From: Nitrosopumilus sp. D6
GTDB taxonomy: Archaea > Thermoproteota > Nitrososphaeria > Nitrososphaerales > Nitrosopumilaceae
Assembly: GCA_003724325.1 (NCBI GenBank)
Contig: RHFD01000025.1
Span: 1-33,469, forward strand
Direction: 5' to 3'
DNA length: 33,469 nucleotides
This document shows, piece by piece, positions 16,068 to 25,539 of this stretch. How positions within the stretch are numbered: position 1 is the stretch's first letter; each line of letters begins with the position of its first letter. The position numbers and the translations under genes are program-made. Below the pieces are notes generated by a model, which saw only the letters and a program-made list of their open reading frames with translations, had not been told where the DNA came from and searched no databases.

Positions 16068-16744
16068 TATGATTCATTCCTCGATTCTAGCATTTTTTTT
16101 ACCTCTTCGGTCAGATTTGCAACGTGTGCCTTTTGATCGACCATTATGACGGCTTCTTTGGCCTTTAATAATCCCTCGGTAGACTCGCACGATACTACTA
16201 CCCAGCCGTTCTGGCCTATAGTGACTGCCGCATCGGTGGCATTTTCTATCATCTGAATCATGCTGCCTTTTTTGCCTATCAGGCGTGGAATGGTGCCAGG
16301 TGATATCTTGACTAGTATTCCGTTGTCTATCTTGCCTAGATCCCTGTCCCCAATAGTAACTAGTGGATCGCGTGTGCGATCAAAGTTGGCAATACGGACT
16401 GCAACCATGTCTCCCTGCTTTAGCTTTGATGTAAGCTCGTCGGCATGTGCTGAAAAGTCGCGCCCAAAGACATCTTGCGCAGGCAGAAATCCCACATAGC
16501 ACGAGTTTATGTCAAGCTCCCACGAGAGTGACGTGTGTGAGAGTATCTTGCCCACTACGAGGTCGTCTATCTTTGGAATATACTTGCCTGCAAACGGTAT
16601 GACCCGAACAGTGTCGTCATAAATCTCAGATACCCCAACTACGGTGGATATGATATTTTTGTCTTCAAGTATTACGTTTTGCTCTGGCCGGAACGGGCCA
16701 CTAGTTATCACGTCACCGGGAATCACATTTTTTCTGCGTTCCAT
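16067..16744 (-). CDS. rrp4: Exosome RNA-binding protein Rrp4 (S1/KH)
   Basis: VIPGDVITSG...SLSWELDINSCYVGFLPAQDVFGR; KH region PRLIGKKGSMIQMI. Confidence 0.92.
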   Translation of the reverse strand: MERRKNVIPGDVITSGPFRPEQNVILEDKNIISTVVGVSEIYDDTVRVIPFAGKYIPKIDDLVVGKILSHTSLSWELDINSCYVGFLPAQDVFGRDFSAHADELTSKLKQGDMVAVRIANFDRTRDPLVTIGDRDLGKIDNGILVKISPGTIPRLIGKKGSMIQMIENATDAAVTIGQNGWVVVSCESTEGLLKAKEAVIMVDQKAHVANLTEEVKKMLESRNES

Positions 16745-17430
16745 CAGGAAACTACCTCTACAGTCGCAGAACCTTTTGTTATCGAACCTAGCCGGTCTAT
16801 CACGTTTGGCCTTGCGGCAGCAGGTATTTCAAGTATTGCTTTTAGGGAGCCATTATTTTGCCACTCTTCGCTTTTGAGCGAGCCGACTGATTTTAATACA
16901 GAGTACGACTTGGACGCAAACTGTGCCGGCACCACTATCTCCAGCTGCAGATTCTCTGACTTTAGGGCTATGATGGAGCGGAGCTTTTCTACAATGTCTC
17001 CTACCTGCTCCTCTACTCCCTTTTGCGGCTCGACTGAGACCCTGGCATCCTTCATCGCCTGCTCTATGCGCAGCGGCGGGTGCGGCAGGTGTGTCTTTGG
17101 ATCCACGTACGTCTTTGCGATAAATTCGACTATTCTCTTTTTCTTGTCGTCGATCATCTTGCGCCTCTGATCCGTGGTGAGATTCAGATCGCCTTTTTCC
17201 ATTATTATTTTTGCAATCTCTGTCTGATCGTCTGTCTTGAATGCCTTTAGCAGTTTTTCGGCAGGAGGCTTTGTGCCCTTGTTAGAGTCAGAGTAAATGT
17301 CCTCAGAGATAAGCACTGCTGAGATCTCTTTTTTTCTTCCCAGCTTGTAGTCGAGGGCTGGATCCGGCTTTACTAGGAGCTCGAATTTTTCGCCCTCAAA
17401 AGAGTACCGCACTACAGTCGAGTCTGCCAT
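16744..17430 (-). CDS. SBDS/SDO1-family ribosome maturation protein
   Basis: Begins MADSTVVRYSFEGEKFELLVKPDPALDYKLG; located in the exosome operon. Confidence 0.9.
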   Translation of the reverse strand: MADSTVVRYSFEGEKFELLVKPDPALDYKLGRKKEISAVLISEDIYSDSNKGTKPPAEKLLKAFKTDDQTEIAKIIMEKGDLNLTTDQRRKMIDDKKKRIVEFIAKTYVDPKTHLPHPPLRIEQAMKDARVSVEPQKGVEEQVGDIVEKLRSIIALKSENLQLEIVVPAQFASKSYSVLKSVGSLKSEEWQNNGSLKAILEIPAAARPNVIDRLGSITKGSATVEVVS

Positions 17431-17622
17431 CAGCTGCTAGTATGGAGGCTCTGTATTTATACGGTATGAGGTCCGGCCGTGTGGCGCGCTAGTCTGCCGT
17501 CACTCTGAGATACATAAAATGCGGCAGGCACATTCAGAGAACCAGCCTATTATAGTCCACACATCCAATGTCAAGGCCGAATCCAGCTAGATTTTTATGT
17601 GGATTTTTGGGATTTTTTTTAA

Positions 17623-18255
17623 TTGTCATCGCTTGAAGTAATCAGTAAAGATAGCCAAAAAATGTCACTGAGGCTAAAGGGAGTGCCGCTCCAGTACGCA
17701 AACGCGCTCAGGCGCATATGCCTCAACGGGGTGCCCGTCTTTGCAATAGATACAGTCGACGTGATAGAGAACACGTCTGTGCTTCCAGACGAGGGTCTGG
17801 CCCACAGACTCGGTCTCATCCCGCTGGTAACAGACCTCTCTAGATTCAACGAGCCCTCAAAGTGCGACTGCCAGAGCGAGTCGGGCTGCTCAAACTGCAG
17901 AGTCATGCTGGTACTTGATTCCGGCGAATCTGATACTACTAGGATTGTGCTCTCAGAGGAGATTTCATCAGAGGATGACACGGTAAAGCCGACATCTGGC
18001 AAGGTGGCGCTAGTAGAGCTTGCCCCCGGACAGAGGATAAAGATTGAATGTTACGCAAAGCTCGGACGCGGGACGACCCATGCAAAATGGAACTCTTCAA
18101 ACATTGCAACGCTTACAGAGACGGACAAAAAAGACGAGCGCATACTGACAGTAGAGTCCACAGGAGCCCTCACTCCAGAGCAGTTGGTACTAGCAGGAGT
18201 AGACGAGGTGGGCAGCAGGCTCGGCGAGTTTCGAGACATGATGGCAAAGATATAG
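17623..18255 (+). CDS. rpo3: DNA-directed RNA polymerase subunit Rpo3 (RpoD)
   Basis: VPLQYANALRRICLNGVPVFAIDTVDVIENTSVLPDEGLAHRLGLIPL; TTG start; next to eL18-uL13-uS9. Confidence 0.93.
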   Translation: MSSLEVISKDSQKMSLRLKGVPLQYANALRRICLNGVPVFAIDTVDVIENTSVLPDEGLAHRLGLIPLVTDLSRFNEPSKCDCQSESGCSNCRVMLVLDSGESDTTRIVLSEEISSEDDTVKPTSGKVALVELAPGQRIKIECYAKLGRGTTHAKWNSSNIATLTETDKKDERILTVESTGALTPEQLVLAGVDEVGSRLGEFRDMMAKI

Positions 18256-18293
18256 GCATATACATTATATTTGAGGTTTTATCTGCAATCCAC

Positions 18294-18641
18294 ATGACCA
18301 GTCAGGTTACAGTACGCATGGCACGAGATCTCAAAAAGGCCTCGCTCAAAAACGATGCCCCCATCTGGGGAAAACTCGCAGAGTATGCCCTAAAGCCGTC
18401 AGTCGCAAGAAGGGACATCAACCTCAACAGGATAGGCCAGCTTACAAAGGACAATGACACGGTGGTCTTTCCAGGCAAGGTGCTTGGTACAGGTACTGTC
18501 CCCCACAAGATAACATTATTCTCGTTTTCAATATCAGGCGCCGCTGCATTAAAGATTACTGGCGCAGGCGGCAGCCTCATCAGTTATTCCAGCCTGATAG
18601 AGAAGAATCCTACCGGCAAGGGGGTCGTGCTGCTTGGCTGA
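18294..18641 (+). CDS. rpl18e: 50S ribosomal protein L18e (eL18)
   Basis: WGKLAEYALKPSVARRDINLNRIGQLTKDNDTVVFPGKVLGTGTVPHKITLFSFSISGAA; start from ATG 18294. Confidence 0.9.
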   Translation: MTSQVTVRMARDLKKASLKNDAPIWGKLAEYALKPSVARRDINLNRIGQLTKDNDTVVFPGKVLGTGTVPHKITLFSFSISGAAALKITGAGGSLISYSSLIEKNPTGKGVVLLG

Positions 18642-19086
18642 GGTCAGGACTGACAGACCCATAGTAGTTGATGCCACAGGCCACATAGCTGGAAGACTCT
18701 CATCGCATGTAGCAAAACTGTTACTACAGGGTAACAGGGTCTCGATAATCAACTGTGAAAAGATAATGCTTAGCGGCACGAGGGCCAACATTATCAAAGA
18801 GTACCGCGACTTTTTAAAGATAAACAGCATCATACATCCAAAGCACGGGCCCGTGCACTACCGCAGGCCTGACACCATGATCACAAAGATGATCCGCGGC
18901 ATGCTGCCATACGGCAGAAAGCCATCCGGTGTGGCAGCGCACAAGAGGCTCAGGGCATACATCGGCTCGCCCCGGGAGCTAAAGCCGCTTGAAAAGATCC
19001 AGTTTGAAAAGGCAAAGATAGCCAGGTCGTCTTCTAGATACACGACGATGGATGAGCTTGGCTCCGTGATAGGGTGGACGCGATGA
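18634..19086 (+). CDS. rpl13: 50S ribosomal protein L13 (uL13)
   Basis: [33 protein letters not shown]...[28 protein letters not shown]. Confidence 0.94.
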   Translation: MAEVRTDRPIVVDATGHIAGRLSSHVAKLLLQGNRVSIINCEKIMLSGTRANIIKEYRDFLKINSIIHPKHGPVHYRRPDTMITKMIRGMLPYGRKPSGVAAHKRLRAYIGSPRELKPLEKIQFEKAKIARSSSRYTTMDELGSVIGWTR

Positions 19087-19532
19087 CTGTACCAAAGACA
19101 GAGATATACTTTGCAACAAGAAAGACTGCTAGCGCGCACGTCTACATTACAAAGGGGCGCGGCATGATAAGGATAAACAACGTACCAGTAGAAATGATTC
19201 CACACGAGACTGCGCGCGAGGCGATTCTTGCCCCGCTCGAGGTGGCAGGAACCTTGCGCGAAAAGATAGACATCTCCGTGCGGGTCAGGGGCGGCGGCTT
19301 TATGGGACAGGCAGGCGCCACTGCCACCGGCATCTCCCGCGCCCTTACGGGCTGGACAAAGTCCAAAAAGGAGCCAAGGGATCACCCGTTTCCAAAATCT
19401 ACAAGAGACGACCTGAGAAAGAGGCTGACTGACCTTGACAAGTATCTGATAAGCGGCGATGCAAGGAGAAAAGAACCCAAAAAGTTCGGCGGCCCTGGCG
19501 CCCGGAGACGCAAGCAGAAATCATACCGTTAG
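19074..19532 (+). CDS. rps9: 30S ribosomal protein S9 (uS9)
   Basis: [29 protein letters not shown]...[19 protein letters not shown]...[17 protein letters not shown]; the true start may be a few codons downstream. Confidence 0.94.
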   Translation: MDAMTVPKTEIYFATRKTASAHVYITKGRGMIRINNVPVEMIPHETAREAILAPLEVAGTLREKIDISVRVRGGGFMGQAGATATGISRALTGWTKSKKEPRDHPFPKSTRDDLRKRLTDLDKYLISGDARRKEPKKFGGPGARRRKQKSYR

Positions 19533-19534
19533 AC

Positions 19535-20245
19535 TTGAAGGCAGTAATTCTGGCAGGCGGCAGTGGCACAAGGGGCAGGCCGTACACAGAGTATTTTCCA
19601 AAGGCCATGATCCCGGTAAATGGCAGGCCGCTAATAGACCACATAGTAGGGTATTTGCGCACATTTTCATTTATCGGCGAGATAGTCATAATAGCAGACT
19701 TTGAGGGACTTGGCGCCCAGATAAGAGGATACTATGGCAGGCAAAAGGGGATTACCTTTGTGCAGGATTCGCAAAGTGGCACGGGCGGGGATCTAGTACA
19801 TGCAGAGTCCCGGCTCGGAGAGGAGTTTGTGCTGTGGTTTGTAGATAATCTGTGCGCCATTGACCTTGACTCTATGAAAGAGACATTCCATGGTACCGGC
19901 AGCGCCGTCTGCATTGCCACTAGAAAAAAGAGGCGCGAGGAGACGGGGTTTGCAGAAGTCAGGGATAAGATAGTTACGAAATTCTCTGAAAAGCCGGTAC
20001 TAGAGCTGCCCATCTCAGAGTGCCTTGGAATCTACATGATGAACAAAGAGGTAATCCGAAGAGTCCGCTCTGTGCGCACAAAAAAGGTCAACCTCTCATA
20101 TGATGTGCTGCAGCAGCTTGCAGGCGAGGGGAGGGTGGGCGCCTTTGACATTGGAGATACAAGATGGATGGATGTAGAGTCCCCAATGATACTAGAGAGG
20201 CGCAAAAAAGACGTTGCGCACATTACAAAATTGATGGGGTCTTAG
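19535..20245 (+). CDS. Sugar-phosphate nucleotidyltransferase
   Basis: MKAVILAGGSGTRGRPYTEYFPKAMIPVNGRPLIDHIVGYL. Confidence 0.88.
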   Translation: MKAVILAGGSGTRGRPYTEYFPKAMIPVNGRPLIDHIVGYLRTFSFIGEIVIIADFEGLGAQIRGYYGRQKGITFVQDSQSGTGGDLVHAESRLGEEFVLWFVDNLCAIDLDSMKETFHGTGSAVCIATRKKRREETGFAEVRDKIVTKFSEKPVLELPISECLGIYMMNKEVIRRVRSVRTKKVNLSYDVLQQLAGEGRVGAFDIGDTRWMDVESPMILERRKKDVAHITKLMGS

Positions 20246-20804
20246 AGTCCCGCTCAAACCTGGTTATCTTTTCTTCGAGATTTAATGTCCGGGCAATGTC
20301 ATCTAGTCCCTCTAGGAGGATCTTTTTTGCCTGGGGGTCTATCTCAAAGGGTATGGTGTGTGATTCAGCCGTGATCGTCTGCGATATTAGATCCACTCTT
20401 GCCTCTTTTTTCTGCATCAGCGTGAGCGCGTCTTCCTTGCCCACCCTTGCAGGTAATAGTCCGTTTTTTATACAGTTGCTAAAAAAAATGTCTGCAAAAG
20501 ACGAGGCCACTATCACCTCAAAGCCATAGTCGCAGAGGGCCCATACTGCGTGCTCGCGGCTAGAGCCGCATCCAAAGTTACTTCCAGTTACTAGAATCTT
20601 TGAATCCTTGTATGCGGGATCATCTAGTATAAATCCCGGACGCATACTGCCGTCAGGCTCGTGGCGCCAGTCATGAAACAAAAACTCTCCAAATCCCGTC
20701 CTCTGTATCAATTTTAGAAACTGCTTTGGTATTATCTGGTCAGTATCTACATTAGAGCGCCCAAGCGGGATGATTCCTCCAGATATGGCTGTAAATGATT
20801 TCAA
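20223..20804 (-). CDS. leuD: 3-isopropylmalate dehydratase small subunit (bacterial type)
   Basis: [55 protein letters not shown]. Confidence 0.92.
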   Translation of the reverse strand: MKSFTAISGGIIPLGRSNVDTDQIIPKQFLKLIQRTGFGEFLFHDWRHEPDGSMRPGFILDDPAYKDSKILVTGSNFGCGSSREHAVWALCDYGFEVIVASSFADIFFSNCIKNGLLPARVGKEDALTLMQKKEARVDLISQTITAESHTIPFEIDPQAKKILLEGLDDIARTLNLEEKITRFERDSKTPSIL

Positions 20805-22219
20805 AAGAGATCCCTTGCATCCACAAAGTGGCCATGTATTGCGGCAGCAGCGGCCATGACGGGGCTTGCAAGGTGCGTCCTGCCTCCTGCCCCCTGTCTG
20901 CCCTCAAAGTTGCGGTTTGACGTGCTTGCGCACCTCTCCCCTGGTAATAGTATGTCCGGATTCATTCCAAGACACATGCTGCATCCAGACTCGCGCCACT
21001 CAAAGCCTGCATCAATAAATACAGAATCAAGCCCCATCTTTTCTGCCTCTGTCTTTACCATCTGCGAGCCGGGCACCACCATTGCGCTCACGCCAGGGAG
21101 CACCTTTTGTCCCCGGACTATCTCTGCTGCCTCTGTGAGATCTTCAATGCGCGCATTTGTGCACGAGCCGATAAATACGCGGTCTATCTTTATCTCCTGC
21201 ATTGGCGTACCGGGTACAAGATCCATATACTCTAGCGCCCTTTGCGCAGCGCGCATCTTTTGCTCGTCTGCAAACTCTGCCGGATCCGGCACATTCTGTG
21301 TAATATCGCATGTCATCTCTGGGCTGGTTCCCCAGCTGACTTGTGGCGCCAAATTACCAATGTCAAGCTCAAAGGTGCCGTCAAACTTTGCGTCCTGGTC
21401 AGTATACAGCTCGCGCCATTCCCCTACAAGCGAGTCAAAGTTTGTAGGTGTAAACTCGCGCCCCTCCAAATACTCGAAAGTCTTTTCATCAGGGGCGACA
21501 AGGCCTGCACGCGCTCCTGCCTCAATTGACATGTTGCATATGGTCATCCTCTGCTCCATGGAGAGGGCAGTTATTGCCTGTCCCCGATATTCCATGACAG
21601 AGCCTGCGCCTCCGCCGGTTCCCATCTTGCGGATTATCATTAGCATTATATCCTTTGCAGTAACTGCCAGCGGGTTTTTGCGCACCCCGCTTACTGCAAC
21701 CTCGAGTGTCTTTGGCCTCTCAAGCCAGAGAGTCTGCGATGCAAGCACGTGCTCTACATCACTTGTGCCTATTCCTAGCGCGAGCGCCCCAAATGCCCCG
21801 TGAGTAGAGGTGTGGCTGTCTCCGCACACTATGGTAGTGCCGGGAAGTGTGATTCCAAGCTGCGGGCCTATCACGTGCACTATTCCCTGGCGGGGGCTGC
21901 CGATTCCAAAGAGGCGTATTCCAAACTCTGTACAGTTGCGCTCTAGCGCGCGCATCTGCGCCTCTGATGTCTGGTCTGCCATCGGTAGCGACCTGCTAGT
22001 AGGCACGTTGTGATCCATCGTGGCCACTGTAAGATCAGGCCTCCGGACGCTCCTGCCTGCCAGTCTGAGGCCCTCAAATGCCTGCGGCGAGGTCACCTCG
22101 TGTATCAGGTGGCGGTCCACATACAAAAGCGACGTGTTACCTTCATCAGCAATAACATGCGAGTCCCATATTTTTTCAAGCAATGTGCGTCCCATTATAT
22201 CACTCTGGCTTGTACCCAA
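20801..22219 (-). CDS. leuC: 3-isopropylmalate dehydratase large subunit (bacterial type)
   Basis: [69 protein letters not shown]. Confidence 0.93.
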   Translation of the reverse strand: MGTSQSDIMGRTLLEKIWDSHVIADEGNTSLLYVDRHLIHEVTSPQAFEGLRLAGRSVRRPDLTVATMDHNVPTSRSLPMADQTSEAQMRALERNCTEFGIRLFGIGSPRQGIVHVIGPQLGITLPGTTIVCGDSHTSTHGAFGALALGIGTSDVEHVLASQTLWLERPKTLEVAVSGVRKNPLAVTAKDIMLMIIRKMGTGGGAGSVMEYRGQAITALSMEQRMTICNMSIEAGARAGLVAPDEKTFEYLEGREFTPTNFDSLVGEWRELYTDQDAKFDGTFELDIGNLAPQVSWGTSPEMTCDITQNVPDPAEFADEQKMRAAQRALEYMDLVPGTPMQEIKIDRVFIGSCTNARIEDLTEAAEIVRGQKVLPGVSAMVVPGSQMVKTEAEKMGLDSVFIDAGFEWRESGCSMCLGMNPDILLPGERCASTSNRNFEGRQGAGGRTHLASPVMAAAAAIHGHFVDARDLF

Positions 22220-22679
22220 ACAGGCCGCCTGCCTCTATTATTTTTGATATCATCTCGGGGAACGGGCGCATCTTGTATTGCGCGCCTGCAGTAATGTCGC
22301 GCACCAGTCCGGCCCCCACATCAATGTCTATCTCGCTTCCGTCTGCTATTTTTTGGTATGCGTCCTCGCCTATCTCTATTGGGAGCAAAAACGCGCCATC
22401 CACTGCGTTGCGGTAGAATATGCGGGCAAAGGAGAGCGCCAGTACTGCCTTTATCCCCGAGTGCGCAAGCGCAATGGGGGCGTGCTCGCGGCTAGAGCCG
22501 CATCCAAAGTTCTTTCCGGCAAGAATATAGCTGCCTTTTTTGGAGTGAAAATCCGGGTCCATGCCCTCCATTGCATGCCTTGCAAGCTCCTCATAGTCGT
22601 GTATCTTTAGGTACTGTCCCGGAATTATCACATCAGTATCTATATTGTCGCGCCCGTACCTTACCACCTTGCCGCTCAT
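22200..22679 (-). CDS. Aconitase-superfamily small subunit (archaeal LeuD/HacB type)
   Basis: [48 protein letters not shown]. Confidence 0.9.
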   Translation of the reverse strand: MSGKVVRYGRDNIDTDVIIPGQYLKIHDYEELARHAMEGMDPDFHSKKGSYILAGKNFGCGSSREHAPIALAHSGIKAVLALSFARIFYRNAVDGAFLLPIEIGEDAYQKIADGSEIDIDVGAGLVRDITAGAQYKMRPFPEMISKIIEAGGLFGYKPE

Positions 22680-23947
22680 GGCAGATCCCTCGGGTCAGTT
22701 ATCTTGCCAGTCACTGCAGATGCAGCAGCTACAAGCGGGGAGGCAAGATACGTCTGCGATTCCACATGGCCCATGCGCCCCGGAAAGTTCCTGTTTGTAG
22801 TGCTGATGCATATCTCGTCTTTTGCAAGCACGCCCATGTGCGCCCCGCAGCAGGCTCCGCATGTAGGCGGGCCAATAGTAGCTCCTGCATCAAGGAATAT
22901 GCTCAACAGGCCGTTTTCCATTGCGCGCCTGTATATCGAGATGGCAGCAGGCAGTATCTCTGTTCTTATCCTCACCTTTCTTCCCTTGAGTATTCTTGCA
23001 ACAGCCACTAAATCCTCGTACTTTGCGCCAGTGCACGAGCCAATGTACGACTTGTCAAGCTCTACAGTGGGCGCCTCGCGCACAGGCTTTGTATTTTCAG
23101 GTGAGAACGGCTCTGCGACTAGCGGTTCTAGTTTTTCTGCCTCGTACTCGAATCTCTTTGCATACTGCGCGTCTGCGTCCCCGGTGACGGGGTTTATGTT
23201 TGTGGCCCCGCGCGACTCGAGGTATTGTATTGTCTTTTGATCCGGCTCTACAATGCCGCACTTTGCGCCAGCTTCTGTAGTCATGTTGCACAGGGTGAGC
23301 CTGCTCTGTACTGACATTGCATCAATTCCGGGCCCGCCAAACTGCATGGCCCTGTATGCCCCGCCGTCAGTACCTATCTCGCCGATTATGTGCAGTATGA
23401 GATCCTTTGCCATTATGTGATCCGGGAGCTTGGCATCTAGGTGGAAATAGTACGTCTCTGGCACGCGGAACCATATGCGGCCGTGTAGCAGCACGTATGC
23501 AATGTCTGTATGCCCAAGCCCGCATGCAAAGGCGCCCAGCGCGCCAGTTGTGTTTGTGTGCGAGTCACCTCCCACATACACATCACCGGGCATCACCATG
23601 GCCTCCTCGTGTGATATGGTGTGGCAGATTCCGTACTGGCCCATGCCGTATCTAAAGTGCCTGCCAATGTTATATTTTTTGACAAACGCGGTAAGCTTGG
23701 AGATGTTTTCTGCAGATATCTTTTCTGCAGACGGTACAAAGTGATCCTCTGCTACCCAGACGCGGGACGGATCCCACAGCTTTTCTGTGTCTATTCCCTG
23801 CTTTTGGAGCTTTTCAAAGACCTTTATGACTCCGGGGCCAGACACGTCGTGCATCATTACCTTGTCCACATTTGCAAATGTGACATCACCAGGCGATATG
23901 GAGCTTTTACCTGATGCGCGCGCCAGAATCTTTTCTGTAATGTTCAT
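22676..23947 (-). CDS. Aconitase-superfamily large subunit (archaeal LeuC/HacA type)
   Basis: MNITEKILARASGKSSISPGDVTFANVDKVMMHDVSGP; GDSHTNTTGALGAFACGLGHTD; SYIGSCTGAKYEDL. Confidence 0.9.
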   Translation of the reverse strand: MNITEKILARASGKSSISPGDVTFANVDKVMMHDVSGPGVIKVFEKLQKQGIDTEKLWDPSRVWVAEDHFVPSAEKISAENISKLTAFVKKYNIGRHFRYGMGQYGICHTISHEEAMVMPGDVYVGGDSHTNTTGALGAFACGLGHTDIAYVLLHGRIWFRVPETYYFHLDAKLPDHIMAKDLILHIIGEIGTDGGAYRAMQFGGPGIDAMSVQSRLTLCNMTTEAGAKCGIVEPDQKTIQYLESRGATNINPVTGDADAQYAKRFEYEAEKLEPLVAEPFSPENTKPVREAPTVELDKSYIGSCTGAKYEDLVAVARILKGRKVRIRTEILPAAISIYRRAMENGLLSIFLDAGATIGPPTCGACCGAHMGVLAKDEICISTTNRNFPGRMGHVESQTYLASPLVAAASAVTGKITDPRDLP

Positions 23948-23955
23948 GACTGCAA

Positions 23956-24792
23956 ATGCGTAGAGCGCCGATTAAAAGCTTTTTCAAAACAGTAAAAAGC
24001 ACAGATACACCCTGTGTATTTATGCTTGGTATAATTCCACTAGAGGCAAAAAGGGCAGTTCCTGGGACGGATATATTTGCCGGGCTGTGTGAATCGCTAA
24101 AGGGGGCAGGACACGTGATAAAAGACGGCGATGTGCTAGTAGTATCTACAAAGTACGTCTCGTGCTCGCAGGGAAGAATCCTAAGACTTGATAATATCAG
24201 GCCATCAGGTGCGGGAAGAGACATGTCTAAAAAATACAGGCTTGATCCCGGGATGGCAGAAATAATATCAAGAGAGTCAGACTTTGTGTTTGGCGGGATT
24301 GGCGGATTTGTCATTACCATGTCTGCAGGAATAATGGCGCCAAATGCTGGAATTGACGGCTCTAATGCCGGGCAGGGCTTGGCAGTATTGTACCCAGAGG
24401 ACTCGTACCTTGCAGCAGAGCAGCTGCGCAGAAAAATATTCCTACACATGGGGGTTCATGCCGGGGTAATTCTTGCAGACAGCAGGCTGATGCCGGCAAG
24501 GGTTGGTACGTCCGGCGTGGCAGTTGCATGCGCGGGAATGGAGCCGGTGGCAGACTCTAGGGCGCGCCCCGACCTTGACGGGCGACCACTAAAGGTGACG
24601 TTTCAGGCAACTGCAGACAACCTTGCATCCATTGCAAACTATGAGATGGGCGAGGCAGCAGAGTCCAGGCCGTTTGTAATAGTGAGGGACTCTGGGGTGG
24701 CGCTCACCGACAGACGCCTAGTACCATCAGAGACTGCCGTGCATCCAGAGCAGTGTGTGTATGTGCGCGGGCTAGGCAGAAAGCCAAGCTGA
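23956..24792 (+). CDS. cofE: Coenzyme F420-0:L-glutamate ligase-like protein
   Basis: GIIPLEAKRAVPGTDIFAGLCESLKGAGHVIKDGDVLVVSTKYVSCSQGRI...GVHAGVILADSRLMPARVGTSGVAVACAGMEPV. The start may be the internal MLGIIPLEAK. Confidence 0.82.
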   Translation: MRRAPIKSFFKTVKSTDTPCVFMLGIIPLEAKRAVPGTDIFAGLCESLKGAGHVIKDGDVLVVSTKYVSCSQGRILRLDNIRPSGAGRDMSKKYRLDPGMAEIISRESDFVFGGIGGFVITMSAGIMAPNAGIDGSNAGQGLAVLYPEDSYLAAEQLRRKIFLHMGVHAGVILADSRLMPARVGTSGVAVACAGMEPVADSRARPDLDGRPLKVTFQATADNLASIANYEMGEAAESRPFVIVRDSGVALTDRRLVPSETAVHPEQCVYVRGLGRKPS

Positions 24793-24821
24793 GGCTCTTG
24801 TGTATTGTAAAACTGTAAAGA

Positions 24822-25388
24822 TTATATAGAATTTTCATCTTGGACAGGAAAATTGTTATCTTTTAGAACTTTGAACGAGTCTGTTACGTCCTTTTTGGTA
24901 AATCCCGCATCAGGCTTTAATGCAGTCAGTCTCTTGTAGACAAATTCAGCGTCATATCTGCCTTCAAACCGCATCTGCATGTCGGCAAGATAATGCACGG
25001 ATGCTAGCAGTTCTAGTTCCCTGGGTTTTTTGTCCTTTATGAAAAGTATGATAGAGTCTAGTGTCTTGTCAAACTTTGGTGGAAAATCCCTGAAATCCGG
25101 GAAATTACCTTTGTTGTATTTCATGTTTTTAATGACGGCTTCTGGTTTTTGGGTATGAATATCATTTATCCTGATCTTGTCCATATACATGAAATCTGCT
25201 ACGATGTGCTGAACCTCGCCACTAAAGGGGCCATAGTCAGCCCACTTGTAGTAAAAGCGCCCGTGACTCCGGGTGAAAAAATAAATGCTCTTTTGCAGGG
25301 CCTTTTTGCCCGGCATTCCACCCATCGTATCTGTGGCCTTTTGAACCAGACGTAAGACAATGTCCTTGTCATCAAACAGATCTACCAT
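24822..25388 (-). CDS. Uncharacterised protein with Panacea(DUF4065)/YwgA-like N-terminus
   Basis: GKKALQKSIYFFTRSHGRFYYKWADYGPFSGEVQHIVADFM resembles the K-LQKL-YF...G-......YGPFS-EV signature. Confidence 0.55.
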   Translation of the reverse strand: MVDLFDDKDIVLRLVQKATDTMGGMPGKKALQKSIYFFTRSHGRFYYKWADYGPFSGEVQHIVADFMYMDKIRINDIHTQKPEAVIKNMKYNKGNFPDFRDFPPKFDKTLDSIILFIKDKKPRELELLASVHYLADMQMRFEGRYDAEFVYKRLTALKPDAGFTKKDVTDSFKVLKDNNFPVQDENSI

Positions 25389-25539
25389 TTCAGATTATCA
25401 CATCTATTTGATAGACCCAAGTTAAATCTTGCATCGTCAACTTGTCACAATCCGCACTATTACTGTCTGCAGTACACTGCATTATTTACGCCTCAGATCC
25501 TGCGCTCCTTTAAATAAAGGAATCCTAGTGGGCAGATTA

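Noticed and set aside
15397-16149. 250-aa plus-strand ORF
   Set aside because: Antisense shadow of rrp41, low-complexity S/P/T composition, no domain signature.
20856-21803. 315-aa plus-strand ORF
   Set aside because: Exactly antisense to leuC; serine/proline-rich composition typical of shadow ORFs opposite a real gene.
22704-23240. 178-aa plus-strand ORF opposite the archaeal-type LeuC
   Set aside because: Shadow ORF of a well-supported coding gene.
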